Below are positions 34,013 to 45,650 of a DNA stretch of 64,000 nucleotides, piece after piece (the first letter of the stretch is position 1; each line of letters opens with the position of its first letter). Under the pieces are notes generated by a model that worked only from the letters and a program-made list of their open reading frames with translations, was not told the origin of the DNA and ran no database searches. Location of the stretch: assembly GCA_050084985.1 (NCBI GenBank), contig JBITNC010000001.1:68138001-68202000 (forward strand). The letters are read 5' to 3'. The position numbers were made by a program, and so were the translations under genes. Source of the stretch: Nageia nagi (taxonomy: Eukaryota > Pinophyta).

Positions 34013-34560
34013 TTGTGGGATCTATTACAACAATCTAGGGTTCATCAAGATGCATTAAATGATATACTTAATACCATTGAGCTACCTAATGGTGATCATG
34101 ACACTTTTATGAGCTTTTATACAACTATTCAAGATCATGTCAGGCATTCTATTACTTTCTATATGGATGAAGTATATCATACACCCAAGTCATCTAAGAA
34201 ACATCCAACCATGTATATTATTGATTATGTATATGATAAAGGAGTTAAAAGAGTTATGATTAATGAAGGATCAGCTATCAATGTAATATATATAACAACA
34301 TTTAAGAATCTCGATATTCCTATGTCTTATTTGTGTGCTCACACTTTGGTCATTAGGGTGTTCAATAATATTTTGTCTATAACATTGGGAGTGGTTGTGA
34401 TTCCTATCAAGGTTGGAGTGAGATCAATTCCTATGCCTTGTAATGTTGTTGAGGGTTAAATGTAGTATAACATTCTTTTGGGCTGACCTTGTATTGATGA
34501 TATGGATGGTATTTCATCTTCAGGACATGATTACTTCAAGTATCTTTATGGTCGTAAGAC
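34013..34560 (+). pseudogene. gypsy aspartic protease region
   Basis: An open stretch of 148 codons (34013-34459). The catalytic block reads GVKRVMINEGSAINVI, where plant gypsy elements usually have V-L-I-D-x-G-S-(A/S)-x-N; the catalytic Asp is Asn here. It is followed by the conserved NNILSITLG, IPIKVGVRSIPMPCNVVEG and, after a stop, YNILLG.PCIDDMDGISSSGH. No active protease. Confidence 0.75.
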
Positions 34561-35959
34561 TCATTGTATACCAGTGGATCCTATTCCCTTTAGCCATTGT
34601 AATCTCATTCAAACCCTAGATATATATTATATACCAAGTTTGTTTACCATCACTATGCTTGTGAAAAATAACCCCAACCAAGCATTGTCTACTTCATAAG
34701 TTCCCCAACCTTCAAATCCTCATCCTAATCCATCCTCAAGGTTGCAACCTTCATCATCTTCACCTCCATTAGATAGACCTCATCCTATCCATCCTCATGG
34801 TAAATTGCCTATTGATCCTTCTTCATCATAGTCACAAGGTCTTATACCTTCACTTTAGAAGTCTTAATCCAAGTCTATCCAACCTCAGTCCTATAATCAA
34901 GTTCCCCACCTTGTGACCTATATCAACCATTAAACATGTCACCTTTACCTTCCCAAGAAGAAGAGTGTCATGCCTCTACCTTTGATCATGTCACCCAATA
35001 TAAGTATCAGATTGAGAATGTATCATACAATGTCAAGTCAATCAAATGTTTTGATCAACCTCAAGACACCTCCATTGTTGTTGGTTCTATGATTCCTTTA
35101 GATCAAAATCCTAAACAATCCTTTTTTATGTATGTTGGTGTTGATTCTTGATCTAATATCCCTTTGATCATCCTTTGAAAGAAAATTTTTGCACCAAATT
35201 TGAGTACTTGTCATGTACCAATTTTGTTCGATGGTATTTTGATCACTGTAAATGGCAAGGTTATGGGTTAGGCAACTTTGAGCAAGGTATGGTCCATATT
35301 TTCCAAATTGCTTTTCAAGTTGGTCATGATAAATAGGATCTTGGTTTTAAAGGTCCTAATTTCTTTACACTTGAAGAAGAGTTTTCTAATCTTGATATTC
35401 ATGATCAATCTTTTGATGGTGACGATGTTGGTCTTCATCTTTGTTCTTTTAGTCCTAGTTCATCAAATTATTTTATCCCATTTAATTTATTTGATAATTA
35501 CTTATTTATGAATATGATTATTTTTGTTAACATGATTTATATTCATGAGTGTGATTATTTTTATCATTTGCTTTATGGTGACTCTATGATTGCTATCAAA
35601 CTTGAATCTACAGATTTCTCCTTGTCACCATCAAGTTCATTTTCACCATGTGAGGTATATTTTCCTTCTCATTGGTATTTTGATAAAGCATCTCTTTCAT
35701 GTTTTACATCTTCCATTCCTGATCCTACCAAAGATGATTACTTATACCTTCCAATCCTTAAATAACTCAAAGAGGGTTCCCACATGCATGTCAGAGGCTT
35801 AGTCAAAGTTGATATTAGAGATGATCCTGAAGATCCTAAGATCATTTACATTGGTGATATTTTGAATGAATCTAGGCGTGATTTGGCCAAATCCATCTTG
35901 GTTGAGTATCATGAGATCTTTTCTTTTGATTACATTGATATGTAGGTTTAGATCCTAAT

Positions 35960-37280
35960 CTTATTATGCATAACATCATGACTTATCCTAATGCCAAACC
36001 GATCAAGCAAAAACCTAAGAAGTTTAATCCAACCCAATGTCTGTTAATCAAGGATGAGATTCAAAAGCTCTTAAAAGCTCACTTCATTGAATCTATTTAT
36101 TACCCCAAGTGGGTCTCAAACATGGTTCCTATCATTTGATCTGATGGTTGAATCCATATTTGTATAGATTTTCGTGATCTTAACAAAGCTTGTCTTAAGG
36201 ATGACTTTTACTTACCCAACATCGACATTTTAGTTGAGAATACTTTTGAGTATGAGATGTTATCCCTTATGGATGGTTTCTCTAGCTATAATCAAATTTG
36301 GGTGAATTTTAATGATCAACATAAAACAACTTTTACCACCCCTTAGGGAACTTATTGTTATAGTGTCATGCTTTTCGATTTCAAGAATGCAGGGGCTACT
36401 TATCAAAGAGCCATGACTTACATCTTCCATTATATGATGCATGATATTATGGAATACTATGTTGATGATTTGTTAGTAAAATCCAAGACACATGAGGAAC
36501 ATTGAAATATTTTTTGTAAGGTCTTTAATCATCTTCTCAAGCATAATGTTGGGGTAAAGCCTAAGAAGTGTGTTTTTAGTGTCGCATCAAGTAAGCTTTT
36601 AGGTTTCATTATGTCAAAGTGAGGCATTAAGATTGAACCTAAAAAGGTCAAGGCTATTATTGATATGCCTCCTCCTCATGATCTCACAACTTTGAGGAGT
36701 CTTCAAGGCAAGATCTAAGCTATTCATCACTTTATAGCTTAGGTTTCGAATAAGTGTCATCCTTTTAATGATCTCTTGAAAAAGGGTGTGATCTTTGAGT
36801 GGAATGAAAAGTTTTAGCAAGACCTTAATGATCTCAAACACTATCTCATTACTCCTCCTATATTAATCCCTCATAGGGATGGTCTTCCTTTTTATCTTTA
36901 CCTTTTTATGATCGAGTTCACATTAGGTGTCATGCTTGCTCAAAAGAATGATCAAGGAAAAGAGTAATCCATTTATTACCTTAGTCATACCCTTGTTGAT
37001 TATGACCTTAGGTATATCTATATAGAATGTATTTATCTTGTCATTATCTTTGTAGCAAATAAATTATGACATTACATGCTTAATCATATGACTTACGTAA
37101 TTTCTTATGCTAATCCTCTTCAGTATATGATGAGTAAGACTTATTATAATTTGAGGACATCCAAGTGGCTCATGTTTTTATCCAAATTTGATCTTGATTT
37201 TATCAGTTAGAAATCCATTAGGGGTCAAATTATAGCAGATCAGTTTGTCAAAACCCCTTTTCTTGATAATTCTCCTTTTG
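35960..37280 (+). pseudogene. gypsy reverse transcriptase and first RNase H
   Basis: Reads PNAKPIKQKPKKFNPTQ, WVSNMVPI, IHICIDFRDLNKACLKDDFY, LSLMDGFSSYNQI, GTYCYSVMLFDFKNAGATYQ, and the active site EYYVDDLLVKS with both Asp present, followed by GFIMSK.GIKIEPKKVKAI. RNase H relic from about 36850: LYLFMIEFTLGVMLAQ, IYYLSHTLVDYDLRY. Stops are at positions where the family has Gln or Trp (see findings). RT alone keeps more sequence than the rest of pol. Confidence 0.88.
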
Positions 37281-37339
37281 ATATCAATCTCCCTGATGAG
37301 GATATCTTTGCTATTGATAAAGAATTGGGATCTATTGAT

Positions 37340-37726
37340 ATGCATGAAGACTTTGACATGCTTATGTATTTCAATGGATCTAGATGTGAGCAAGGAGGAG
37401 GTGCAAGAGTAGTATTCTTCATGCCTTAAGGTGTCCCTATCCCTTATTCCTTTAAATTAGCTTTCCCTTGTATCAATAATAATGTAGAATATGAAGCCTT
37501 GATCTTATGTCTTAAGACTACCATCACTCTTAAGATTGAGAGACTCATGATTTATGGTGACTATATCTTAGTTGTCAATCAAGTCTTGGGAATATATCAA
37601 TCTCATAATGAGCTCCTTAGATCCTATAGAGAGGAAGCTGTTAGATTCCTTAAGTTCTTTAAATCCTATAAGATCTATTCAAACCTAGGTCATCTAATTG
37701 ATTTGCAGATACTATGGCTTCTTTAG
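37340..37726 (+). pseudogene. Archaeal-like RNase H downstream of RT (second RNase H)
   Basis: Reads DMLMYFNGSRCEQGGGARVVFF (first Asp now Asn), CINNNVEYEALILCLK (Glu present), IERLMIYGDYILVVNQVLGIY (Asp present), then LLRSYREEAVRFLKFFKSY. This is the second RNase H typical of plant Tat-type elements and lies where expected, after RT/RNase H and before integrase. Contrast with 13957-14412, where the same domain type precedes RT. Confidence 0.85.
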
Positions 37727-37969
37727 GGTCACTAATTCCACCTAATCCTTATCGACACATCCAACACATGGAAATTGTGTCTCTCAAAGAATCATCCCTT
37801 AAGTATTCTTTGTCTTCCACTCTCATTGAAGCTAGTGTCTATGAGATTTCAGTTAAGTCTTGATATTTGTGGTATAAGCATCTTCACGAGTACCTCAAAT
37901 GGAATGATTTACCTTCAATCATGTCACCTAATGAGAAATATACTTTAAACATCATGATACTTGGTATGC

Positions 37970-39195
37970 TCTCCTAAGTGATATCCTTTACAAGTGACCA
38001 TTTGATGGAGTTTTCCTTCATTATCTTAAGCTTTTATCAGCAAATTGCCATGTTGAACTATCATGATGGCATTTATGATGGACACTTTAATGGTACTACT
38101 ATTTCTAAATGTTTCCTATGGATGGGATATTATTGTTCTACCATGGAATGTGATTATAGCAAATATGTCAAGAAATGTGTTAAGTGTAAGCAACATTCCC
38201 ATCTTTAGCATTTACCTTCTCAACCTCTTTAACTGATTCAGGCTATGTGGCCTTTCGCCCAGTGGGGTTTCGATCTTGTTGGTCAATTTGTTCCTCCTTC
38301 ATATAGCGATCATAAATTCATTATCACTACTATTGAGTACCTTACTAAATGGGTGGAGACAATTCCCTTAGTCTCTATCACTAGTTAGAAGATAACATCT
38401 TTCATAGAGACTCATATTGTATGTCAATTTGGTATTCCTTCAAGGATCATTACTGATAATGGTCTTAACTTTAAAAATCAACATATGAGGAGAATGTGTA
38501 ATTGATATCATATCAAGCAATCTTTCTTCATGCCTTATTATCCTCAAGGTGATGGTCAGTCGAGGCCACTAATAAGACAATTGTTATGATCCTTAAGAAA
38601 ATGGTTGATGATAACCATCATAACTCTCATGAGTATCTCCTGTACATATTATGGGCCTATCACACTAGTATTTGGATACCCGTAGGTGTTGCTCCTTTCT
38701 CTCTCATATATGGTGTTGAAGCTATCATGCCTCTCAATATTGATATCCCTTCCTTGCATGTATTACTTAAGAACTTTATCCCTAATGTGGAAGCTCATCA
38801 AACTTGATTATATCAACTCGCTTTACTCAATGAAATATGTATCAATGTAATCAAACATCATAAAATTTATCAAGAGTGTCTCAAGTGAGCATTTACAAGG
38901 TCTACCCTTGTGGGTTCCAATTCGATGATCTTTTTCTCAGAAATTCAATAACAATCTCATCTTAATCATCCTCTTAGAGATAAGTTCGCTCCAAATTGGT
39001 TGGGCCCATTCATCATTAAGTGTAAGATTGGTTTAAGTGTGTACCACCTTACTAATTTAGAAGGATGGAAAGAACTTGAGCTTAACAATATCATTCATTT
39101 TCATTATTTTTATGCTCAATTTGTGTCTATTCATTGTCTTTTATTTTGTTTTCTTGCATTAATGTGTCTCTTGTTTATCTTTTATTTTCTCATCT
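37970..39195 (+). pseudogene. gypsy integrase
   Basis: Zinc-binding domain: HDGIYDGHFNGTTISKC and YVKKCVKCKQHSH (CX2C). Core: WGFDLVGQFVPP (first Asp), YLTKWVETIPLV, GIPSRIITDNGLNF (second Asp) and, across a frameshift, the ATNKTIV motif, whose expected Glu codon lies in the damaged part near 38563-38580. 38586-38807 reads the C-terminal WAYHTSIWIPVGVAPFSLIYG and EAIMPLNIDIPSL. 38990-39130 reads the final GPFIIKCKIGLSVYHL and LNNIIHFHYFYA. Ends just before the purine tract. Confidence 0.85.
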
Positions 39196-39210
39196 ATCTC
39201 AAGTGGGGGA

Positions 39211-41743
39211 TGGTGCCTTACATGTAGGTATTTATCTTCCTTTCAAGCATTCCATCACTTTATGTCATTCATCTTCTTCTTATTTTTGAATCACTTCATC
39301 AGGGGTTGATACTTGAGCTTATCCCTCTTTTCAGTTTTGTAGCTTTGCACACTATGGGGTAAGACCATAGTCACTCAATTGCTAAACATCTTGCATTATG
39401 CTATTTCTTTGTTTATGTCTTCATTATTGCACTTTTCATTTATATTATTCATATTGTTATTTAGTATCAATCTTGATCATCCTTTAGGGTTGGCCATCAG
39501 ACATTATCTCTCGAATCCCTAGCAGAGCAAGTACAATCTTGCACATGCATGGAAGTCAATCTCTCTCTCTCTCTTATGTACCTAGAAGGACCAAGGCATT
39601 ATTTGTTCTTCTCATATATCATGTTGTATCACTAATATCATTGTATGTCCATTCATGGCTTCTTATCATCTTATCTCATCTGCGGTTCTTGATGAAGACA
39701 TAACCACTTGGGTCATAGCATTTGCAGGTTACCTTTTATCATTCCCTTGGGTTTGACCATAGGCTATAACTATCATGGTTTTTGAGGAATATCCTTATGT
39801 TGTAGATGACTCGAGACATATTTTGGCTTCCTTCGATGTCATTTCTTTTATCCTATTATTTAGTACCAACTATTTTCATCATCTATGTTTTTATGGACTA
39901 TTACCTTCTCTTTTCATGTTTGATGTTTGATTGCTTTATCTATCATTGGCCTTCATGTCAATCACTTTCATTTTGTTAGTTTCATTCATTTTGTTTATTT
40001 GCTAGCCCTAAGTTGCTATGTCATTCTAGGTGGCACCTCGATGCATGCATGGACATTTTTCATCTATTTTTCAAACTTAGCTTTATGTGGCATTTTCATT
40101 TCATTTTGAGTCTTTTCATTTAGTTTCATCACATTTCATTTCATTTTGTTGTGTTTCACTCATTTTCATCATATTTCATTGTTTGTCCATTCTATCAAAT
40201 TTGGTTTTATTTTTCCTTTGTAATTTAGGCTAATGTTGACAATTTGATGAGCAATCTATTTTGTTCATTTCACCTTCATACAAATGTCATTAAGAAGTTT
40301 GTCTCAATTATTTTCGATCATATCTCACTTATTTGTTTCTAGCCCAAAGTTGGTCCTTCTTGCTTATGCGCATGGTTACCCTATCATATTGAATTGGGTC
40401 ACATTATCATCTCAATTTGTAAATTGTTCATATTTTACCTCATTAGGTCATATCATGTCATATCATACCATTTTGGTTTGTTTTGTAATTGTTTCATCAT
40501 CCATTTTGGTTTAGGGATGAAGGTCCTAAAGTTCATCCCTTATGAAATTGGCTATCTGATTTCTCATGTTGGTGCATCTAATCTTATCGATTTTTAAATA
40601 TATATTTTTCTCATCCTCCATCTATATAAATGCAATTTGAATGTCAAGTTTCATAGCCTAATTTCATTGTTTGATCACTTTTTGTGAGTCATTTCGAGTG
40701 CTACCGTAACTATCCACTTTCAGTAAGCACTGAAAGGTTGTCACCATAGTCCAAGTAGCCTTCTTTTTTGGTTTCAAAAATAGGTCAAATTACCTCCATT
40801 TTTTGAACCGTTCGATCTTGCATTTAGATTGAACAACTATTTATCATATCATCAAGATAGTTTTTCAAATCGTCAATGTGGTTATTTGCTTATTTTCTAT
40901 TGAATTTCATAATTTTTCACTTTTTTCAAAAGTGTCATTTTTGCTTTGTTTTCACTTTTGTCTCAATTTGGTTATGTTTTGGCAATGTTTTGACTATGTT
41001 TAGCATTGTGTTTATTGTGATCAATGTCAATCAGGTTTATCATGGGAGTCTTTTTGACTCACCCATGTCTCATTTTGCATGCCATTTTCCAAGAAAATTT
41101 GACAACATTGCAGCTTGTTTTTCTCACTTTTCATATTGTTCATTATCTTTTTGATTTGTTTGTATTTTTTTAAACATTTCAATTATCTTCTTTTGTCTAT
41201 TTGTTATCATCTTTGTTCATTTTATTCTTAACATCTTTTGTGTTCATTCATTGTTTTATTATTTATCATTATGAATCATTTGTGTTTGTATTCCATATTA
41301 TCATGTGTGTTTATTCTCTTTGTGTGTTTAAGTATACAAGTTCATTTACCATGTGATGTGATTAAACATACAGGTTCATTTTAGTTTGTTTCATACATCC
41401 ATTGTCTCATGCATAACATGTAAGTGCAACATTCTACATATCATGAAAGTAAATGCATCCACATTATACAGATAAGCATGTAACACAACATCATATAATA
41501 TAGCAATAAGATCAAAAACATACATGTAACATGCATTCATCAACAACAATGCATACATATTGAAATCATCATCCATACATCATATGTTAAAATAATGTGT
41601 ACATGCTCAAAATGTACATAAATTGCATGCTAATGGGTGCCTAACAAAAATCCTAATCAATCATGTGTGCTCAGCCTTGTTTGGGAGAGCTAGGTGTCTC
41701 AATGGACCCCTCAACCTCTCCTATGTCCTGTGGCCCTAATGGC
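39211..41743 (+). other. Probable 3' LTR and flanking T-rich sequence
   Basis: Starts with TGGTGCCTTACATG right after the purine tract, as expected of an LTR. It has a (CT)n microsatellite at about 39559-39577 and a very T-rich stretch, 40.08-41.33 kb, dominated by 'tttcatttt' words. No coding sequence is supported. The right end of the LTR is not found. The old copia copy is inserted at 41744. Confidence 0.4.
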
Positions 41744-42240
41744 TATTGGAATGTATAATGCATTATTATAAAGGTTTGTATTAATCCTCTTTGTAGGTTC
41801 ACTAATACTTAAGGGTATCATTATATACCTTAAGTATTTAAGTGAATATGATAATGTAACTTGTCCTACACTCCATGTCATGAGCATTCCCCTTGGGTAA
41901 AAGGGAGTGCATGTCATGCCTTTGTACATTGGGTAAAAGCATGATCCAAAGAGGGATTTTGGCCTATAAATAGATGGTTTCCTCTTTGTTATCAGATACT
42001 AATTTGTGGAGTAAAGTTATGCTATAGGATAGTGTTTAGGAGAAAAGTGTAGGAGGATTGCAAGAGTTCATATTTGTTAAGAAGAGAGATCTAGTTAGTG
42101 GATGTACTCGTAGTTGGAGGAACCACTTACATCTTGTGTTATCTCTATAAGATTACTTTGTGAGTTTGTTAGATGTGTATTGTGAGCTTTCATGTGATCT
42201 TGATTGTTTAGGAATTATATTGTTAGTGTTAGTTCCTTCA
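41744..42240 (+). repeat. 5' LTR of the older copia copy
   Basis: 497 bp, begins TATTGGAATG (TG mutated to TA) and ends CCTTCA. TATA box at 41965-41973 and hairpin at about 41804-41838. Related to, but clearly diverged from, the young LTR; closely similar to the LTR at 59009-59506. Confidence 0.92.
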
Positions 42241-42255
42241 ATTTGGTATCAGAGC

Positions 42256-44791
42256 ACTTTGGAAGCTCATCTTCATATCCTTGGTGTGGGAGCTACATCT
42301 TGGTGATCTTCACTTCTCAACTTACTCTTCATTGTGAGGTAAAATCAAGAGAAGGTATAATGTTCTTCATTCTATCTTTTCAAATGATACTAACAATCTT
42401 TGATTCATGTGTTCATAATTTTTTTAAAAGATGGCTAAAATATTTATATGTTGCATTTGCTTTATACTAACCTGTAATGACCATATTGTTAATTGAGTTT
42501 AGTATATTAAAAAAATTGCACTTTTCTCACTAAGCCAATTTTTTAAAATTTTAAGGGGAGGGGCTCCTATTTTTTTTAAGCTTATTTATCTTTACATTTA
42601 GTTTATTTTTTAGAGCATTTTTTAAATATATACCTTTTTTTACATTAATGTGGTATTAAACAAAATATAAAGAGTTGTTTTGTTTAACAAATATTTTGAT
42701 ATAGTTGTAAAATATAAAATTAAAAAAGGGAGGAGAAAAAAAAATTCTTTCTAACAAAAATAATATTTTGTTCACAAAATTTCATTGTCTCACCTTATAC
42801 TCAAATCAATTTTTTTCTCTTTGAATTTTTATAAAAAGAAGGTCAATGACAGCTAGTTTTTTGGTTGAGAAAAGCCCTTGTTTGAAGCTTTTTGGCTAGC
42901 CATAGTGTTGCTTGCCTACCTAGCAATGGCATGGTAATCATTTTTTATCTAGTAGCTTATGATGGTAATTAAAGGGCTATAATCTTCTTAGTGCCCTCTA
43001 TCAGCAGACCCCCTACAATGTTATGTCTTCCCTCTTAGTTATCGTCTAGCTTGCACAACCTCGGATGCTACTTCCAAACTTCTTGCAGGGGAAGGCCTCA
43101 AATGCTGCTCCAGAATTCTCTCTCCTTAGCTTGCATTTGAATTTTTGGTTGGTTCTCCCTCCCTATGCATATGTTCTCTCTCCTTGCCCTTTTTTACTCT
43201 CACCCTTTATTTTTTTAGACTCCATTGGTTCTCTCAACTACTCCTTCCTCCCCTCCATGTGTAGGTCCCTCCTCATCACTCAGATCCCTTATGCAGCCAA
43301 ACCACCTCCTCTTGACTATGTTTCTCCCTTATTGCCATTAAATTACTTTGCTTACTTGCTCGACTTTGTTTTTCAAAAAAAAATATCATCTCTCACCTAC
43401 CAACTTAATTACATAAAGTGGCATGAGAATTTCCTCCCTTCATTTAATTCCTTGCAGGATTTGTAGATAGGTTAAATGATGGTACTTTAACTTCTTTTAA
43501 GCACTTATCCTTAGTCAAGAATTTAATTTGCTTAACCCATCATTACTCTAGGTTGAACTCATTAACTATGATGAGTTGTCTTTTTTTTTTTTAAATGAAG
43601 GGTCAAAACTTAAAAAAAAAATAGTTCAAGTAATAATACTTTTAGATATAATGGTATTAAGGAAATTTTTTTGCATTGATAGGAATACAATTTTTAAAAG
43701 TATAAACTTGAAATTTTTTAAGTGATAAATTTGTTTGCTTGCAATGTTTTTACTATACTGAGCATTTATTGAAGGAATATTCCTTTTTAAGTTAAAAGAG
43801 GGAAATACTTATGAATCTCTTTACTTAAACATTTAGATCCTTTATGCTTAAAGTACATATTTAACAATTAGAAACTTTTATACTTGTGAAAATGATGCAT
43901 GCTTATTACTTGAATTTTTTAAGTTATGGGAATGATGCATTTTTTAAGAATCTTTGATAACTCAAATTTTTTTACTTCCTTATGAAAAATGGACATGTGC
44001 AAAATAAGAAAAAAATGTAAAAATGTACTTTAGGGGTTGGTAAAAAAAACCCATTGGACACTTAGGTTCCAAATTTTGAATGGATGATATTTTACTTATG
44101 CTCTTTTACTTCATGTTTCGTACTTTGATTTATTTGCTTATGCAAACAAAAATACAAATATTGATTTGAGAGAACCCCTAAAATGAATACATCCACACGT
44201 ACATTCTGCAACATCACTTGTTTATGGAGTCATGAGGTGAGGATAGGTAGATTGGAGCCTTTAAATTTGATTATCAAAATAGTGAAAAGTTTGTACTTCT
44301 CAATTGACCTTAACTATATTGGTTTGGATATAACTCCAATAGGTGGATAAGCATGTGTGTAGTGATACCACATATCCACATGTCCATTCAAGGATTATCT
44401 TGATAACCTAGAAGGAAAAATTGAAACCTAATCAAGATTAATAATTTAGCTGATCCAATAAACATCATAATATTGGAAAATAGTAGGTACTTCTCCTTGT
44501 GAGAAAGTGTGAAATTGACCAAGGTGAATTGGTTAAGGATTGGTAGTACTTGGGCTCCTTTTGTGTGGGCATCTAGGTGAAAGCCTAATTTTAGATAAGA
44601 AAACAAGCCTCAATAATGTCACTCTACATCTACAGTTCTTGGTGATGACAAAACTATTTGGAACATATATTTAAGTTGTAAAATATTTGAACTTGTGAAT
44701 CAAATCAAGCATATCTTAGTTAATTAAATGTAACATGTAATGTTATTTATTAAACCACATGCTTATTATTTTTCACATTCTTATGTAGCAA
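42256..44791 (+). other. Leader of the older copia copy
   Basis: 2.5 kb. 42256-42460 matches the start of the young leader ('cttcattgtgaggtaaaa', 'gatactaa'). 42890-43470 is the C-rich, variable segment with a 133-codon chance frame (43065-43466). 43860-44010 has relics of the gcatgc direct repeats. 44180-44630 is the conserved block. No protein is supported. Confidence 0.75.
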
Positions 44792-45650
44792 ATGGGAGAA
44801 TTTTTTTTACCCAAAAACATTCTTAATGGTTCCAACTTTGGTATGTGGGAACCTCGAATGAGAGTTAAGTTACAGGTAAGGAAACTTTGGCAAATAGTGA
44901 ATGAGAACCTTGTACCTCCTACATATGAGAAGGCATTAGATGCTTACAACACAAAGAATGAGTTGGCAACCTCCATGATCTTCCATGCAGTTTGAGATGA
45001 TGTGTTCTTGATGATTTCCTCTTCAACTTTGGTAAAGAAAGCCTACGATAAACTTAAGCAAATATACCTTGGTTCAAAGTTTTCAAGAAGGTTTACTATT
45101 ATCCAAAAGTTGCTTCAATCTCATCAAGGGAAAGATAAAAATCTTGACATCTACTTGAACAAAATCACTGACCTAAGGATCCAACTTGTTGCTTGTGGGT
45201 AAAATTGGATCAATGATGAGTTCATGGTCTTCATCCTTCTTCAAAGCCTTTCTTCAAAGTTTGGAAACTTTGTGATGGTTATGAAAATAAGGCTTGATGA
45301 TGAAGAGGAAGTCTTCTCTTTTGAGAACTTTTCTAGGTACCTATTGAAGCATGAAGAAACCCTTAACAAAAAGGTTTTGATTTCTTATACAAAGGACAAT
45401 AACATTGCTCTTGAAGCAACCAAAACTCCTTTCGAGAAGAAGTTAAACCATCAAAAGAAATCTTATCTTTCTTCCTCTAAAAAGTTTGAGAAAAGAGGCA
45501 ATGGCACCAATAGCAATAGGAACAATGGCAACAACGACAACAACAGGAACAACAATAACAACAATAATAATAATAATGGCGATAATAACCACTTCAAGCA
45601 AAGAGATGGAAAAGGCAAAGCAAACAATCCATATTCTAAAAAAATTTGAT
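44792..45650 (+). pseudogene. copia gag, older copy
   Basis: ATG at 44792: MGEFFLPKNILNGSNFGMWE. The capsid domain matches the young gag along its full length, with two stops (after FHAV and after LVACG). The C-terminal part has FEKKLNHQKKS and an Asn-rich stretch coded by an AAC/AAT microsatellite (about 45510-45590), then KKI, stop, CNCNYYGIEGHKEFDC, a zinc knuckle with the expected Cys/His spacing. Unlike the young copy, the codon series ATKTPF shows no frameshift, so gag and knuckle share one frame here. Confidence 0.88.

Larger units (their letters stand above)
31998..39210 (+). mobile_element. Ty3/gypsy retrotransposon (right part), canonical order with second RNase H
   Basis: Continuation of the element whose gag starts at 22248; the copia insertion separates the parts. 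Order: gag (32.6-33.7 kb), protease (34.0-34.56), RT (35.96-36.7), normal RNase H relic (36.85-37.25), archaeal-like RNase H (37.35-37.7), integrase (37.97-39.2), purine tract aagtggggga (39201-39210) and LTR-like start TGGTGCCTTACATG (39211). RT then RNase H then archaeal-like RNase H is the layout known for plant Tat elements. Many stops; inactive. Confidence 0.88.

Noticed and set aside
40876-41154. 92-codon Phe/Cys/His-rich frame
   Set aside because: Falls in T-rich LTR-like sequence (tttcatttt words); composition explains it.
43065-43466. 133-codon frame in the leader of the older copia copy
   Set aside because: Low-complexity Leu/Pro/Ser translation over the C-rich leader segment, not shared with the other copies.
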